64,000 bases of DNA. Source: Actinocorallia longicatena (lineage in GTDB: Bacteria > Actinomycetota > Actinomycetes > Streptosporangiales > Streptosporangiaceae). The number at the start of each line of letters is the position of its first letter. The first letter of the stretch is position 1. Location: positions 62,001-126,000 of the forward strand of contig NZ_BAAAUV010000021.1 of NCBI RefSeq assembly GCF_039534125.1, in the 5' to 3' direction. Positions 1 to 9,899 of the stretch are shown one piece after another. Below the pieces are notes generated by a model that saw only the letters and a list, made by a program, of their open reading frames with translations, ran no database searches and had not been told where the DNA came from. The position numbers were made by a program, and so were the translations under genes.

Positions 1-1676
1 GGCTCCGGTTGCCCGTCCCGTCTCTCCCCTCTGTCGAGGAATCGTCGCGGTTGGGGCGCGGGCTGGACGACCAGCGGCGGCGCCACCGGATGGAAGGGAG
101 CGGGCTTGTCCACCTGTACCGCCGTGCCCCTCCGGCCGAGCCACTCCAGCAGGGCGGGGAGCACCGCGGCCTCGAAGGCTTTGATGGACGATCCCGGCAA
201 CCGCCCGTAGAGCTCGCCCATCGCCAGATGCCAGCTCTCGGGGGCGTCCGGGCTCCGTGTCGTCTCGGCCAGCTTGGCGAACATCACGTCCTCGTTCTGC
301 TGCCTGAGCACCATCGGGCCCAACAGGTCGGCGATGGAGCGTCCGGCGAGGTCCTCGTCCTGGCCGATGGTGCGCAGATCTTGATCGAACCACTGGTGCT
401 CCATGGCCGTCGCCAGCGCCTGGAGGGCCGCCTGCTCCTGGAGGCGGACGCCGTGCCTGCCCGCGGCCGCGATCCACTTGGTCGCGACATGGATCGCCTT
501 CTTGTCACCTTCGAGACGCCCCAGCTCCCGGTACAGGTCGGCCAGCGTGAACCCTCCCGCGGTGGCGGCGCCGTTGAAGGCGGTCGAGGTCCGCACGGGT
601 TCGGCGACCCTGTAGTCCTCGTCCGCGCGGGACCGGACGGGCGGGTAGGAAGCCGAACGCGCCGGGGCGAGCTTGTCCGGCGCGAACCGCAGGAACTCGG
701 CGTTGCTGAGGACCGCTTCCATTCGTGCGGTCAGGTCCTCCACGTAGGCGGTGGCCTCCATGAGGTTCTCGGCGAACTCCTTCGATGGAAGGGCCTCATA
801 AGCCTTCACCAGGCACTGCGCGGTCCGATCCGCCAGGTCGCCCTGCTCGTCGCCCGGCGATTCGCTGAACGGCCTGAAAACCGCCTCGCGACGCTTGGAG
901 TTCGGCGGCGTCTCCGGCATCTTCTCGCTCCGGAACATGATCCGCGGGGCTCCCTGGAGGCCTGCCCTGGAGTGCGGCTCGAAAGTCGAGAAGGACGGCC
1001 GCCATTCGTTGAGGAGGTCGCCCTTGGCACTGGTCAGCATCGGTCCGAGTACAGAGAACAGGCCACGGAGCAGCGGAAGCTGGGTCCCGTTCCGCAGGGG
1101 CATCCGGATCATGTCCTCGGGAAGCATGATGCCCAGCGGTATCTTCGGTTCCCGCAGCGCGGCGGCGACCATTCGCTGGATTCGAAGTTCTCCCCTGGTC
1201 TCCACCGCTCCGGAACGCGCGAACTCCGCCAGTTCGGCGGGGTTGATCCCCGGAAGGACGTCGTCGCGGGCGGCCTGACCGGGTTTCGCCCCCAGGAGGT
1301 CCAGGGGCGCACCCCGTGCCATCCAGGCCAGCGCGAGGTCCGTGGAGACCGCATCCATGCCGCCGACGATCGCCCGGGCGACCTGCACATTGCGATTTCC
1401 GTCCTCATGCGGCGCGTTCGTGTACAGCTTCCTGGCCTTCTCGTCGAAGCACCGGTAGATGATCGCCGCCTGGCGGGTCCCGGGGAAGACGAGGTAGACG
1501 AGGCTGTCGGCGCGCGTCTCCTCCGACAGAGGAGGGCTCGCGAACTCCGCGAGATGGACCCACCATCGCTGGAAGTACTGCGGATCCGCGGAGGCGGAGG
1601 TGGAGTAGGCGACGGGCCCGAAGTCGCTGTTCTGCCGCCAGCGGAGCTCGATCTGGTTGACCTTCGCGGTGCCCAT
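1..1676 (-). CDS. Partial protein of the vWA/tubulin/GTPase operon, function unknown
   Basis: The frame is open from an ATG at 1676 to the left edge, so the C-terminus is missing and about 558 residues are visible. It starts one base after the stop of the GTPase gene (stop 1678-1680) and is the last visible gene of the operon. The first ~130 residues contain a stretch of the form DGNRNVQVARAIVG followed by a helix ending in LALAW. The N-terminus of the neighbouring GTPase protein has a similar block (SENAHALIG, then LALEL). I infer that the two share a domain, possibly of the GTPase-associated protein 1 (GAP1) N-terminal type, but this comes from pattern only. The remainder is mixed helical sequence with no motif I recognise. 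No signal peptide or membrane segment is evident. Confidence 0.75.
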   Translation of the reverse strand, partial: MGTAKVNQIELRWRQNSDFGPVAYSTSASADPQYFQRWWVHLAEFASPPLSEETRADSLVYLVFPGTRQAAIIYRCFDEKARKLYTNAPHEDGNRNVQVARAIVGGMDAVSTDLALAWMARGAPLDLLGAKPGQAARDDVLPGINPAELAEFARSGAVETRGELRIQRMVAAALREPKIPLGIMLPEDMIRMPLRNGTQLPLLRGLFSVLGPMLTSAKGDLLNEWRPSFSTFEPHSRAGLQGAPRIMFRSEKMPETPPNSKRREAVFRPFSESPGDEQGDLADRTAQCLVKAYEALPSKEFAENLMEATAYVEDLTARMEAVLSNAEFLRFAPDKLAPARSASYPPVRSRADEDYRVAEPVRTSTAFNGAATAGGFTLADLYRELGRLEGDKKAIHVATKWIAAAGRHGVRLQEQAALQALATAMEHQWFDQDLRTIGQDEDLAGRSIADLLGPMVLRQQNEDVMFAKLAETTRSPDAPESWHLAMGELYGRLPGSSIKAFEAAVLPALLEWLGRRGTAVQVDKPAPFHPVAPPLVVQPAPQPRRFLDRGERRDGQPE

Positions 1677-1677
1677 T

Positions 1678-3648
1678 TCAGATCCCGATCTTCTTGGCTT
1701 CGGGCGTCGTGAGCACCCCGGTCATGGCCATCAGTGACAGCAGCGGCGCCAGCACCCGCTGCGGTTCCACCCCGCGCACGAACCGCCCGTCGGAGACGGC
1801 TCCCGAGCCGACCGCCGAGGCGAAGTGCAGGGTGGCGCGCTTGCACTCGCGGTACGGCCTGATCCAGGCGCCCGCGTCGCGCTCGTACAGGTAGGCGTAG
1901 ACGTCGGCGCTCTCGGCCAGCGAGAGCTCCGCGTCGAGCTCGCGGCCCTCGTGGCGGAGCCAGAGGGCGGCCGGGTCCTCGAAGCGGAGCACGTCGGACT
2001 TGTTGAGGACCACCGCGGCGCTGACCTTCGACAGCCGCGGGGCGAGGAAGTTCAGGACGGTGTTGAAGGTCGGGTCGCCGAGCTTGGTCCGGTCGAGCCC
2101 CTGCGCGTCCACGACGAAGATCAGGCCGTCCGCGACGCTCAGGAAGCGCTTGGCCTTCCCGATCTCGGTCAGCTCGCCGCCCGAGACGTCGAACAGCGCG
2201 ACCGGCCGCGGGGTCTTCCCGTTCTCCTGGATCAGGAAGGCGTCGACGAAGCCGTTCTCGCCGCGCTGGGTCGTGTCGAGCACCTTGCCGTCGTCGATGA
2301 GGGCCTTCACCTGGCCGTCGACGAGGCTCTGGTGCCGCACCAGGTCGATGGGCTCCTGGGTGAGGCCGTGGCCGAGGCCCCGCCGGACGAGCTGGGCGAT
2401 CATCGCGGTGAGCAGGTGCGTCTTCCCCGACGAGGTGGCGCCCACGAACCCGAAGACGGCGGGCGGCCCGTACTCGCCGTAGGCGTACGGCAGGTAGTGG
2501 AACACCCCCTCGGACTCCTCGGTGCGGCAGCGCACGAAGGCCGTGCGGAGCTCCCGGTCGCGCAGCTCCTCCCCCGCGTCGGGGGGCAGCTTGAGCCGCA
2601 CGTAGTCGTTGACGGTGTCGTCGAACTTGTAGAGCCTGGCGTCCTCCCAGCTCAGCGGGGTGAGGCACATGGGGCAGGTGACCTTCCCGCCCTTGGCGCC
2701 GCGTTCGGAATCCTTGGGCGGAGGGGCCATGTTCGCTCCGGTGAAGGTGGGCCAGATCTGGATGGGGGCCTGCGCCGGGAGCTGCGCCGGATCCCAGAAG
2801 TCCGCGACGCTCGGCACGGGCGGCGGCGGGGGTGGCGGCGGTTCGGCGGGCAGGGGCTGGAGCAGGCGTCCGAGCCGGGCGGACATGTCCCGCTCCCCGA
2901 GGACGCCCAGGTTCCGCAGCTCCGTGTCCAGCGAGCCCTCGACGTACCGCTCGGCGAGGCGCTGCGCGACCTGCGCGTAGTCCGGGTAGGGCACGGGATA
3001 CGGCGCACCCGGCCGGAACCTCAGGAACAGCCCGGAATGGTCGACCGAGTTCCACCGGTCGTCGTAGGTCTCGAAGGCGAGGTTCCAGGTCCCCGTCCCC
3101 GTGAGGCCGACGGTCAGCGCCCCGAGGATCTCCTGGACGGCCCACAGGAGGCCGAGGGTGAACATCGACGACGGCAGGACGAGCGGAGCCGGGCCGTTGG
3201 CCAGGATGTGCGAGAGCGCCGGCCCGAGCCGTGCCATCACCTCCGCCGACCGTGTCTCGGCGGTCGGCGGGGTCCGCGAGCCGACGAACCACGCGGGCGA
3301 CAGAGGGGTGAGGGTGCCGGGCAGCTGAGCCCACGACCAGCTGCTCAGTTCGAGGGCCAGCCGGGTGCTCAGCAGGGTGGACGAGCCGATGAGCGCATGG
3401 GCGTTCTCGCTGCCGGGACCGCCCGACTGGTCCCTGCGCACCAGGGCCGCCTGCTCCCCGAACGCTCCGTAGAACAGGCTCGGCTGGGCGGACTCGTTGG
3501 GATCGGTGCGCAGGAAGGGCTCGGTCCAGGTCTGCCACTTGGCGACGTCGTTGTAGTCGGTGAAGGTGTACTCGACCGGTCGGAAGACCCGGCCCTCCGA
3601 CAGGCCGGTCGAGGCGTAGCGGATCTGGTGGAAGTCCACGTCAGGCAC
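1678..3648 (-). CDS. TRAFAC-type GTPase with N-terminal GTPase-associated domain
   Basis: This is a 656-residue protein read from a GTG at 3648 that overlaps the end of the kinase-like gene by 8 bp. The GTPase domain is C-terminal: P-loop GATSSGKT at about residues 403-410, G3 motif DVSGGE at 487-492 and G4 motif NKSD at 549-552. A short CPMC pair lies at about 325, but I see no second Cys pair for a complete zinc finger. A proline-rich linker (about 269-280) separates an N-terminal region of about 260 residues, whose pattern (Y-S-G..., VRR, ENAHALIG, LALELSSW) resembles GAP1-N-like domains that accompany such GTPases. The role is probably a nucleotide switch for the tubulin/vWA assembly; this is inferred from the operon only. 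No membrane segment is seen. Confidence 0.85.
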   Translation of the reverse strand: MPDVDFHQIRYASTGLSEGRVFRPVEYTFTDYNDVAKWQTWTEPFLRTDPNESAQPSLFYGAFGEQAALVRRDQSGGPGSENAHALIGSSTLLSTRLALELSSWSWAQLPGTLTPLSPAWFVGSRTPPTAETRSAEVMARLGPALSHILANGPAPLVLPSSMFTLGLLWAVQEILGALTVGLTGTGTWNLAFETYDDRWNSVDHSGLFLRFRPGAPYPVPYPDYAQVAQRLAERYVEGSLDTELRNLGVLGERDMSARLGRLLQPLPAEPPPPPPPPVPSVADFWDPAQLPAQAPIQIWPTFTGANMAPPPKDSERGAKGGKVTCPMCLTPLSWEDARLYKFDDTVNDYVRLKLPPDAGEELRDRELRTAFVRCRTEESEGVFHYLPYAYGEYGPPAVFGFVGATSSGKTHLLTAMIAQLVRRGLGHGLTQEPIDLVRHQSLVDGQVKALIDDGKVLDTTQRGENGFVDAFLIQENGKTPRPVALFDVSGGELTEIGKAKRFLSVADGLIFVVDAQGLDRTKLGDPTFNTVLNFLAPRLSKVSAAVVLNKSDVLRFEDPAALWLRHEGRELDAELSLAESADVYAYLYERDAGAWIRPYRECKRATLHFASAVGSGAVSDGRFVRGVEPQRVLAPLLSLMAMTGVLTTPEAKKIGI

Positions 3649-4639
3649 CGCCGCCGAACAGCCGGAAGGTCCTCGATCGCGGCGGGGCCGCGGGCGGGGT
3701 CGGCGGGGGTGGTGGCGGCGGCGCGGCGGGCGGCGGCTCGTCGTCGGGCCGTCCGCTTCCGGGATGCTTGGTCTCCCGGAAGCGGTAGAACTCGTCGAGG
3801 CCCTCCTGGAACCGCGGGCTCAGCCCCTGGCTCCGCGGGATGGGGTCGGTGCCGCCCAGCCGCCGCAGAAGCTCCCGGACGGCCGGACGGGCGTCGAACT
3901 CGCCGAAGATCCCGGCGAGCCGGACGGTGAGGTCCGGATCGTCGGCGAGCTGGGACCGGTGGTCGAGTTCCCTGCCGGTCAGCACGAAGTAGATCAGCCG
4001 CCCGGCGGCCCACACGTCGTCCTTGGCGGTCACCGCCCCGGTGGCCATCGCGGGCCGCTGCTCCGGCGGCTGCCAGGGCGGCGTCCCGAGGACCGCGCGG
4101 GGGGCTCCGACGACGGTCGCGCACGAGAAGTCGCCGATGCGGACCTGGTTGCCGTCCCAGGACACGCTGTAGGGCGAGATCGAACGGTGCGCGACGCCCG
4201 CCGCGCTCAGCCAGCGCAGCCCCGTCACGAGGCTGAGCTGGAACCGCTCCTTCTCGCTGTGCATCAGGTTCCCCGCCGCCTGGAGCACGGGGGCCGCGCT
4301 CTGGGGCTCGATCAGCGCGAACGCCTCGGAACCGTCGTCGGTGTCGCGGCCGATCAGCTTGGCGATCTCGGCGGGGTGACGTCCCTGCCCGCACAGCCGG
4401 CTGATCCTCAGCCGTGCGAGGATCTCGTTGTCGAGGGCCCGGTGACCGGCGCTCCCGTCGCGGGCGCCGGCGGGCACCTCCAGGCGGAGCACCTCCTCGT
4501 GCCGGCCGTTCGCGTACTCCAGCCGCAGCCGCCGGGCGCGCAGCGGGGACCCCTGGTAGACCGCGTCGTCCGGAAGCTCCTCGTACTTGGCCTCGACCTC
4601 GGTCCCGTACGGGTCGAGGAAACGGATCTCCTTCGTCAT
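3641..4639 (-). CDS. Protein-kinase-like protein, probable pseudokinase
   Basis: The 332-residue protein starts at an ATG that overlaps the previous stop as ATGA. The protein-kinase fold is suggested by a catalytic-loop equivalent HRSISP at 151-156, DFS at 170-172 in place of DFG, a PPE at 191-193 in the APE position and the DDVWAAG helix at about 206-212. The catalytic aspartate of HRD is serine (S153). No clear VAIK lysine or glycine-rich loop is seen, so phosphotransfer is unlikely and a scaffold or allosteric role is more plausible. The last ~60 residues are a Pro/Ala-rich disordered tail with runs of prolines, followed by a short basic end. The tight coupling to the GTPase gene downstream suggests that the two products act together. 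Confidence 0.8.
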   Translation of the reverse strand: MTKEIRFLDPYGTEVEAKYEELPDDAVYQGSPLRARRLRLEYANGRHEEVLRLEVPAGARDGSAGHRALDNEILARLRISRLCGQGRHPAEIAKLIGRDTDDGSEAFALIEPQSAAPVLQAAGNLMHSEKERFQLSLVTGLRWLSAAGVAHRSISPYSVSWDGNQVRIGDFSCATVVGAPRAVLGTPPWQPPEQRPAMATGAVTAKDDVWAAGRLIYFVLTGRELDHRSQLADDPDLTVRLAGIFGEFDARPAVRELLRRLGGTDPIPRSQGLSPRFQEGLDEFYRFRETKHPGSGRPDDEPPPAAPPPPPPPTPPAAPPRSRTFRLFGGGA

Positions 4640-6756
4640 CGCCAGGCCTCCTTCTCATCCGTCCAGCTCGTCGAGGTCATGCCGGGACGGATCGGCACCA
4701 GGCGCAGGACCCCCGCGTGCTGCGCGGAGGAGATCCACACCATTTCGGCGGCCGACCTGCCCTCCGCCGCGGCGGCCAGCCCCGACCTCGGCGCGAAGCG
4801 CACGACGGGAACCTGGCCGTGGCCCGGATCGAGCAGCGCCAGGTCGTCGGCCGAGCACAGCTGCCACATGACGTCGTGGGGGTTCTGCGCGGCGGCCCTG
4901 AGGAGGTCCTCGGTGTGCGGGTTCGCCGCGACGGAAGGCTCGCGGTCCACCGCGAACGGCGGCGGCTCGATCGGGCCGTGCTCGCTGACGTGGTCGTCCC
5001 AGAGGCGCAGCAGATCCTCGGTGGCCCGCGCCGCCGCGTCGCCGTGCTCGCCGGGCGAACCCGACGACAGCTCCCTGAGGCGGGGCTCCAGCACGGCGAG
5101 GACGAGATCGCCGAGCTGCCGGCGGAGCGCGGGGTCGGGGTTCGGCGGGCCGGACAGCTCCCGCCGCAGGTCGGCGCCGCGCGCCTCCAGCTCCTGGGCG
5201 GCCCGGTCCAGCGCGACCCTGAGCCGGACGACGGCGTCCGAGGTGTTCAGCCGCGCCGTCGCCTGGGCCCACTCCCGGTCGGCCCGCCCGAGCACGGACA
5301 GCAGTTCCTCCAGCGACCTGCCCGCCTCGGCCAGGCCCGCCTCCGCGGCCCAGTGCGTGGCCCGCGAGCGCCACGACAGCAGCGTCCCGGTGATCGCCAC
5401 GGCCAGCGCGCCCACCAGGGCGAGCGGCCAGAGCGCGGGAGAGGTGCCGGTGACGAGCACGCCCGCCGCGACGCCCCCGCCGACGGCGGCCGCCGCGTTC
5501 AGGCCGAGGCCGAGGTGCGCACGTCCCCCGCCCGGTCCGCGCACGACCGTCAGCGCGACGAGCAGCGTCCACAGGACGCCCATCACGGCGCCGCTGACCG
5601 GGCCGAACGGGGTCAGCCCCGCCAGCGCCCCCGCCACCAGGCCCACGCCGGGCAGCCAGGGTTCGGGGCCGGGGAACGGCTCGGGTGAGCGCAGCCGTTC
5701 GAGGAGGGAGTCGGGGCAGGCCTCGTCCAGGGCGGCCGTGTGCGCGCGGCTGCCGCGCGGCACCAGCTCGTCGGCGAGTCCGCTGAGGCGTTCCGACAGC
5801 TTCGGCAGCGGCGTCTCGCGGTCCAGCGCCTCCCGCAGGTAGCCGTCGAGGGCGGTCCTGGTCCTGGTGGCGTCGAAGTCCTCCGCGTCGAGCGGGACGA
5901 TCCCCGCCCGGGTCAGGGTCTCGTACTGGGCCGCGGTCAGCCCGCTCGTGCTGTGCGCCTCGTCCAGCAGGATCCGCAGGTCCTCCCGGACGTTGAGCAG
6001 GTACTCGCCCGCCTCGACGACCAGCTCACGGACCGGCGAGGGCGAGCCGAGCAGCGCCGACGGCTCCGGCAGCGTCTCGGCCAGCTCGCCCGCCCCGGCG
6101 AGGGCCTCCGCGCAGCCGTTCACCCGCCGGGTGAAGGGGCCGGGCTGGAACTCCACCGGGCGGGACGCGCCCGAGCCCCGGCCGAAGCCGCCGAAGGCGG
6201 GGGCGGGTCCCGGACGCCGTTCCAGCGTCTGCTCGATCGCCGCGAGGAGGCCGAGCTGGAACTCCGACGGCCCCCCGCCCGCCCCGGCGAGCCGGTGACC
6301 GGGGTTCGCCACCCCGCCCGGGATCCGTTCGAGGAGCCGGTGCGCCTGGTCGAACACCTCCGGGATCGTGAGGACCTCGACCAGCCGGACCAGGCCGGTG
6401 TCGCGGTCCTCGCGGCTGTCGCGCCGGGTGGCGGGGGCGCCGGCGGCCAGCCGCCAGTTGACGCCGCCGGGGTTCAGCACCCACAGCACGCCCGCCCCCT
6501 GGGCGAGACTCCCCGGCAGCTCCAGCTTCGTCCCGTCGCCGTGGCCGACCGCCACGCTCACGATCGCGTCGGTGAAGCGCGACCTCAGCAGTTCCTCGTA
6601 GGCCTCCTGGTGGGCGTGGAGCGACCGCGCCTCGTCGAGGATGAGCAGCCGGGTGAGGTCGGGCTCCTCGGAGTTGGCCAGCAGGGCGCCCGCCCGTTCC
6701 AGCGCCTCGGCAGGCCCGATGCCGCGCAGCTGGAGCTGGACGACCCGGGCCCTCAC
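4636..6756 (-). CDS. Four-helix membrane protein of the tubulin/vWA operon
   Basis: The start is a GTG at 6756 that forms a GTGA overlap with the stop of the tubulin-like gene; the frame continues upstream, but this coupling decides the start. The protein has 706 residues. The N-terminal ~360 residues look soluble. Two long hydrophobic stretches follow at about 365-410 and 418-458, each long enough for two transmembrane helices, so four in total. After them comes an Arg/Glu/Leu-rich helical segment (about 460-560) and a C-terminal ~110-residue part. I do not recognise a family. Its place between the tubulin-like gene and the pseudokinase gene, with overlaps on both sides, makes it a probable membrane partner of the complex. 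Confidence 0.8.
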   Translation of the reverse strand: MRARVVQLQLRGIGPAEALERAGALLANSEEPDLTRLLILDEARSLHAHQEAYEELLRSRFTDAIVSVAVGHGDGTKLELPGSLAQGAGVLWVLNPGGVNWRLAAGAPATRRDSREDRDTGLVRLVEVLTIPEVFDQAHRLLERIPGGVANPGHRLAGAGGGPSEFQLGLLAAIEQTLERRPGPAPAFGGFGRGSGASRPVEFQPGPFTRRVNGCAEALAGAGELAETLPEPSALLGSPSPVRELVVEAGEYLLNVREDLRILLDEAHSTSGLTAAQYETLTRAGIVPLDAEDFDATRTRTALDGYLREALDRETPLPKLSERLSGLADELVPRGSRAHTAALDEACPDSLLERLRSPEPFPGPEPWLPGVGLVAGALAGLTPFGPVSGAVMGVLWTLLVALTVVRGPGGGRAHLGLGLNAAAAVGGGVAAGVLVTGTSPALWPLALVGALAVAITGTLLSWRSRATHWAAEAGLAEAGRSLEELLSVLGRADREWAQATARLNTSDAVVRLRVALDRAAQELEARGADLRRELSGPPNPDPALRRQLGDLVLAVLEPRLRELSSGSPGEHGDAAARATEDLLRLWDDHVSEHGPIEPPPFAVDREPSVAANPHTEDLLRAAAQNPHDVMWQLCSADDLALLDPGHGQVPVVRFAPRSGLAAAAEGRSAAEMVWISSAQHAGVLRLVPIRPGMTSTSWTDEKEAWR

Positions 6757-9700
6757 GCGTAGCCGTCCTTGCGCTGGGCGGTGTAGGCCTCGAGACCGCG
6801 GAGGTTGTCCCGCGTGGCGGGGACCTCGAAGTGGTAGTCCAGGGCGGAGGGGAAGGTCTCCGCCCAGAAACTCCGCATCTGCCGGGCCCTGGCGCGGCTG
6901 GTCGCGTTGAGCTCGTCGAGCATCCAGTCGATGTGCCCGACCTGCTCCTTGGCCAGCTCCCGCACCACCTGGTAGAGCTTGGACGGCGGGTTCGCGCCCT
7001 GTTCCAGCCGGTGCGGGGTGATCTGCATCAGGTGCGTGCAGAACTCGCGGCGGGCGTCGTCGTTGTCGGAGAAGGTCCACAGCTCGTAGGCGTTCAGCAG
7101 GCTCCCCCACGACGACGCCTCCTCCAGGGGCGTCAGGTCGAGCGTCATCGACACCTCGTTGAGGGTGATCGTGACGCCGGCGGGCGACGTCTGGCTGCCC
7201 TCGACGGTCACGTCCCCGTTCCATAGCGCGCACAGCAGCCTGTGCAGGATCTTGATCCGGTGCTCCTCCCGGGTGGCGAGGTAGCCGAAGTCGTAGCCGG
7301 TCCGCTGCCGCCACGGCAGGAAGTCGGTCGGCCGCGGGTTCTGCAGCGCCTCCGACCAGCTCCGCAGGACGTCGCAGACCTCCCGCACCTCGGTGATCCC
7401 CATGGACGACCGGAACAGGACGACCGAGACCGACTCGGCGGTGCTGTTGGTGAACTCGAAGGTGACGCCCTTGCCGCTCGGCAGCCGCACCGACTCCTTG
7501 AGGTACTCGGCGATGGCCGGGTTGCGCGACCCCGGATAGGAGACGAGCACCTTCATCGGCCCGGTCCCCTGCGGGGTGAAGTTCGCCGGGACGAGGCCGG
7601 TGAGCTTGCTGCGGAACTCGTCCAGGACGTCGCCCGCCAGCCGGCCGATCGTCTGGCCCGAGGCCTCCGACAGCAGGTCGCGCAGCTTCGGCAGCAGGGT
7701 CGCCTTCCCCGGGACGTCCTCCTGGATGTAGGTCTTCACCTGCGCCTTGACCCGCTCGCGCATCTCGCTGATCGCCCGGTCCACGGTCGACTCGGCGGTG
7801 TGCAGGTACATCTCGCGCCAGCCGTCGCCGCCGATCAGCGCCTGGAGCAGGTCGGAGGGGGTCGCGGCCGGGTTGAGGTCGAGCCGGTCCAGCAGCCGGA
7901 CGACGACGCTGCGGTAGAACTGCTCCAGATCGCCGCCCGGCGGCAGCAGGTAGGAGACGCCCACGCGGGAGCGGTAGAGGATCTCCGAGCGCTCCCGGAA
8001 CTGGTCGGGATCCTGGAGGGCCAGATCGTTCAGCGCCTGGTTGAGCTTGATCAGGTTCTGTTCGACCTGCTCCAGGGGGCGCATCCACTTCGAGGCGAGC
8101 GTCGACCACGGCTCGGTCCACGCCACCCGGTTGCGCCAGCGGTACCAGACGTCCTGGTCCTCGCGGCAGGCGGTCGGCTCGTCCTCGGCCCACTTCACCT
8201 TGACGGTGCCGAGCACCCGGTCCTTCAGCAGCGGGACGGGCGGCGGCGCCTCGCTGAAGCCGTCCGGGGGCGCCGGGGGCTCCCTGCGCCGCTGCATCAG
8301 GCCCGCCGCGCCCTCCTTGTCCACGACGTCGTTGAGCGACCGGTGCCCGAAGAGCACGCGCTGGAGCCGCAGCGGATCCACCTGGGTCAGCAGCCGGTTC
8401 ACCGCGTCGCCCGGGTGGAAGAGGCTGACCCGGTCGGGGATGTCATGGGCGAGGGCGGAGCGCAGGTCGCTCAGGGCGTCGCGCATCGCCTCCATCCGGT
8501 CGTTGAGGGTCGCCATGACCTCCCGCGCCCCCGTGGCGGGCTCCGGCTCGGCGAAGTCGAGCTGACGGCGGGCGAAGATCTCGTGGATGTTGGAGAGGGT
8601 GAAGAACTGCTCGATCAGCTCGCGGTTGGTCTCCACCCCGACGACCGGCAGCCGCAGTTCCTCGATGCCGCTGCGGATGATCCGGCCGGCGACGATGTCG
8701 GCGAGTTCCTCTACGGGGGTCGTCAGCGACGTCACCAGGGCGGTCGACACCCCCCGGTTGCCGATGCCGTTCTCGGCCGTGCTCTGCCGTTCGATCGCCG
8801 AGTTGATGAAGCTGTCGGCGAAGGACTGGCGCTCCTCGCCGTTGCCCTGGTTGCTCTGGTTGAGCTCCGTGCCCACCAGCGACATCACCAGCGAGACCAC
8901 CGAGCGCCTCAGGTCGTCGGGCGCGGCGCCGACCGGCCGGGAGAACAGGAACGCCGTCTGCACGACCCCGGGCTTCAGGACGACCCGGCCGTCCTGCGGG
9001 TAGCGGACCGACACGTCGTCGGGGTCGGCCGGGCCGCCGTCGGGGCCGCGCAGGTCACGGACCGCGTCGCCGCCGTTCTGCTGGTCGACCAGGCGGAACA
9101 GGTCGAGGAGCGCGCGCCCGGCGTTCAGCTCCGCGGCCCGGCCCCCGCCCAGCCCGTCCGGGAACGCCGACGGCATGAGGACCAGCGGGTAGATCTTGGG
9201 TTTGACCTGGGTGTCCTGGAAGACCTTCCCGATGAGGTGCAGGTAGTCGTAGAAGATCCCGGCACCGGTTCCCCCGGCGATGGAGAACGCGACGAAGACG
9301 TCGACGGCCTTGGTGTTGATCCGGCTCCCGGTGTCGGCCAGCCGGTGCAGGTCGGCCGCGGCCTGCGCGCCGGCCAGGTTGCCCACCGCGTTCTGCAGGT
9401 CGCGGATGGCCGGGTTGATGCCCGAGCGGAACGTCTCGAACAGCGCCGCCCTGCCCACCGTCGGGAGCTGGCCCGCGCCCTTCTGCAGCGGCAGCACCCG
9501 GGGCTCGCCCTGCTTGGGCGGCAGCCATCCCTGGACGACCGGCAGCGCGGCGAGCCTGAGGTTCCGCGCGACCTCCGGATAGGTGTCGACCTGCGGCACC
9601 AGGTCGCGCACGTAGTGCGCGGTGGCCTGCGCGGCCGGGATGTGCTGGGCGCCCGGGACCACCCTGGCGGGCATCCGGTCCAGCTCGGCCTGGTTGACGT

Positions 9701-9884
9701 CGGCGTAGACGAACTGGAGGCAGTCCGGCAGCTGGTAGCGCAGGGCGCTCTCGCGCCTGTTCTGGAAGGCCGTCCCGTCGGGGCCGCAGATCTCCTCGCG
9801 GAGCCGGCGCTCGAACTCAGCGCCGATCAGGCATCCGGTGCCGCCCAGCCCGACGAACATCACGGGTTGATAGAGCTTCATCAT
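6753..9884 (-). CDS. Tubulin-like protein (Tubulin_2 type)
   Basis: This is a large protein of 1,043 residues. The first ~220 residues carry tubulin/FtsZ-like nucleotide-binding features: a Rossmann-type VGLGGTG at about 11-17 and the tubulin signature GGTGAG at 204-209, preceded by a hydrophobic strand. This pattern fits the family known as tubulin-like (Tubulin_2), whose members sit in clusters with vWA and GTPase genes. The remaining ~800 residues are mostly helical with no catalytic motif I recognise. An AGGGAG ribosome-binding site lies just upstream; two adjacent ATG codons (9884, 9881) are possible starts, and the second has the better spacing. It follows the vWA gene by 15 bp. GTP binding or polymerisation is inferred from the family and is not visible directly. 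Confidence 0.85.
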   Translation of the reverse strand: MMKLYQPVMFVGLGGTGCLIGAEFERRLREEICGPDGTAFQNRRESALRYQLPDCLQFVYADVNQAELDRMPARVVPGAQHIPAAQATAHYVRDLVPQVDTYPEVARNLRLAALPVVQGWLPPKQGEPRVLPLQKGAGQLPTVGRAALFETFRSGINPAIRDLQNAVGNLAGAQAAADLHRLADTGSRINTKAVDVFVAFSIAGGTGAGIFYDYLHLIGKVFQDTQVKPKIYPLVLMPSAFPDGLGGGRAAELNAGRALLDLFRLVDQQNGGDAVRDLRGPDGGPADPDDVSVRYPQDGRVVLKPGVVQTAFLFSRPVGAAPDDLRRSVVSLVMSLVGTELNQSNQGNGEERQSFADSFINSAIERQSTAENGIGNRGVSTALVTSLTTPVEELADIVAGRIIRSGIEELRLPVVGVETNRELIEQFFTLSNIHEIFARRQLDFAEPEPATGAREVMATLNDRMEAMRDALSDLRSALAHDIPDRVSLFHPGDAVNRLLTQVDPLRLQRVLFGHRSLNDVVDKEGAAGLMQRRREPPAPPDGFSEAPPPVPLLKDRVLGTVKVKWAEDEPTACREDQDVWYRWRNRVAWTEPWSTLASKWMRPLEQVEQNLIKLNQALNDLALQDPDQFRERSEILYRSRVGVSYLLPPGGDLEQFYRSVVVRLLDRLDLNPAATPSDLLQALIGGDGWREMYLHTAESTVDRAISEMRERVKAQVKTYIQEDVPGKATLLPKLRDLLSEASGQTIGRLAGDVLDEFRSKLTGLVPANFTPQGTGPMKVLVSYPGSRNPAIAEYLKESVRLPSGKGVTFEFTNSTAESVSVVLFRSSMGITEVREVCDVLRSWSEALQNPRPTDFLPWRQRTGYDFGYLATREEHRIKILHRLLCALWNGDVTVEGSQTSPAGVTITLNEVSMTLDLTPLEEASSWGSLLNAYELWTFSDNDDARREFCTHLMQITPHRLEQGANPPSKLYQVVRELAKEQVGHIDWMLDELNATSRARARQMRSFWAETFPSALDYHFEVPATRDNLRGLEAYTAQRKDGYA

Positions 9885-9899
9885 GTCTCCCTGTAAGAC

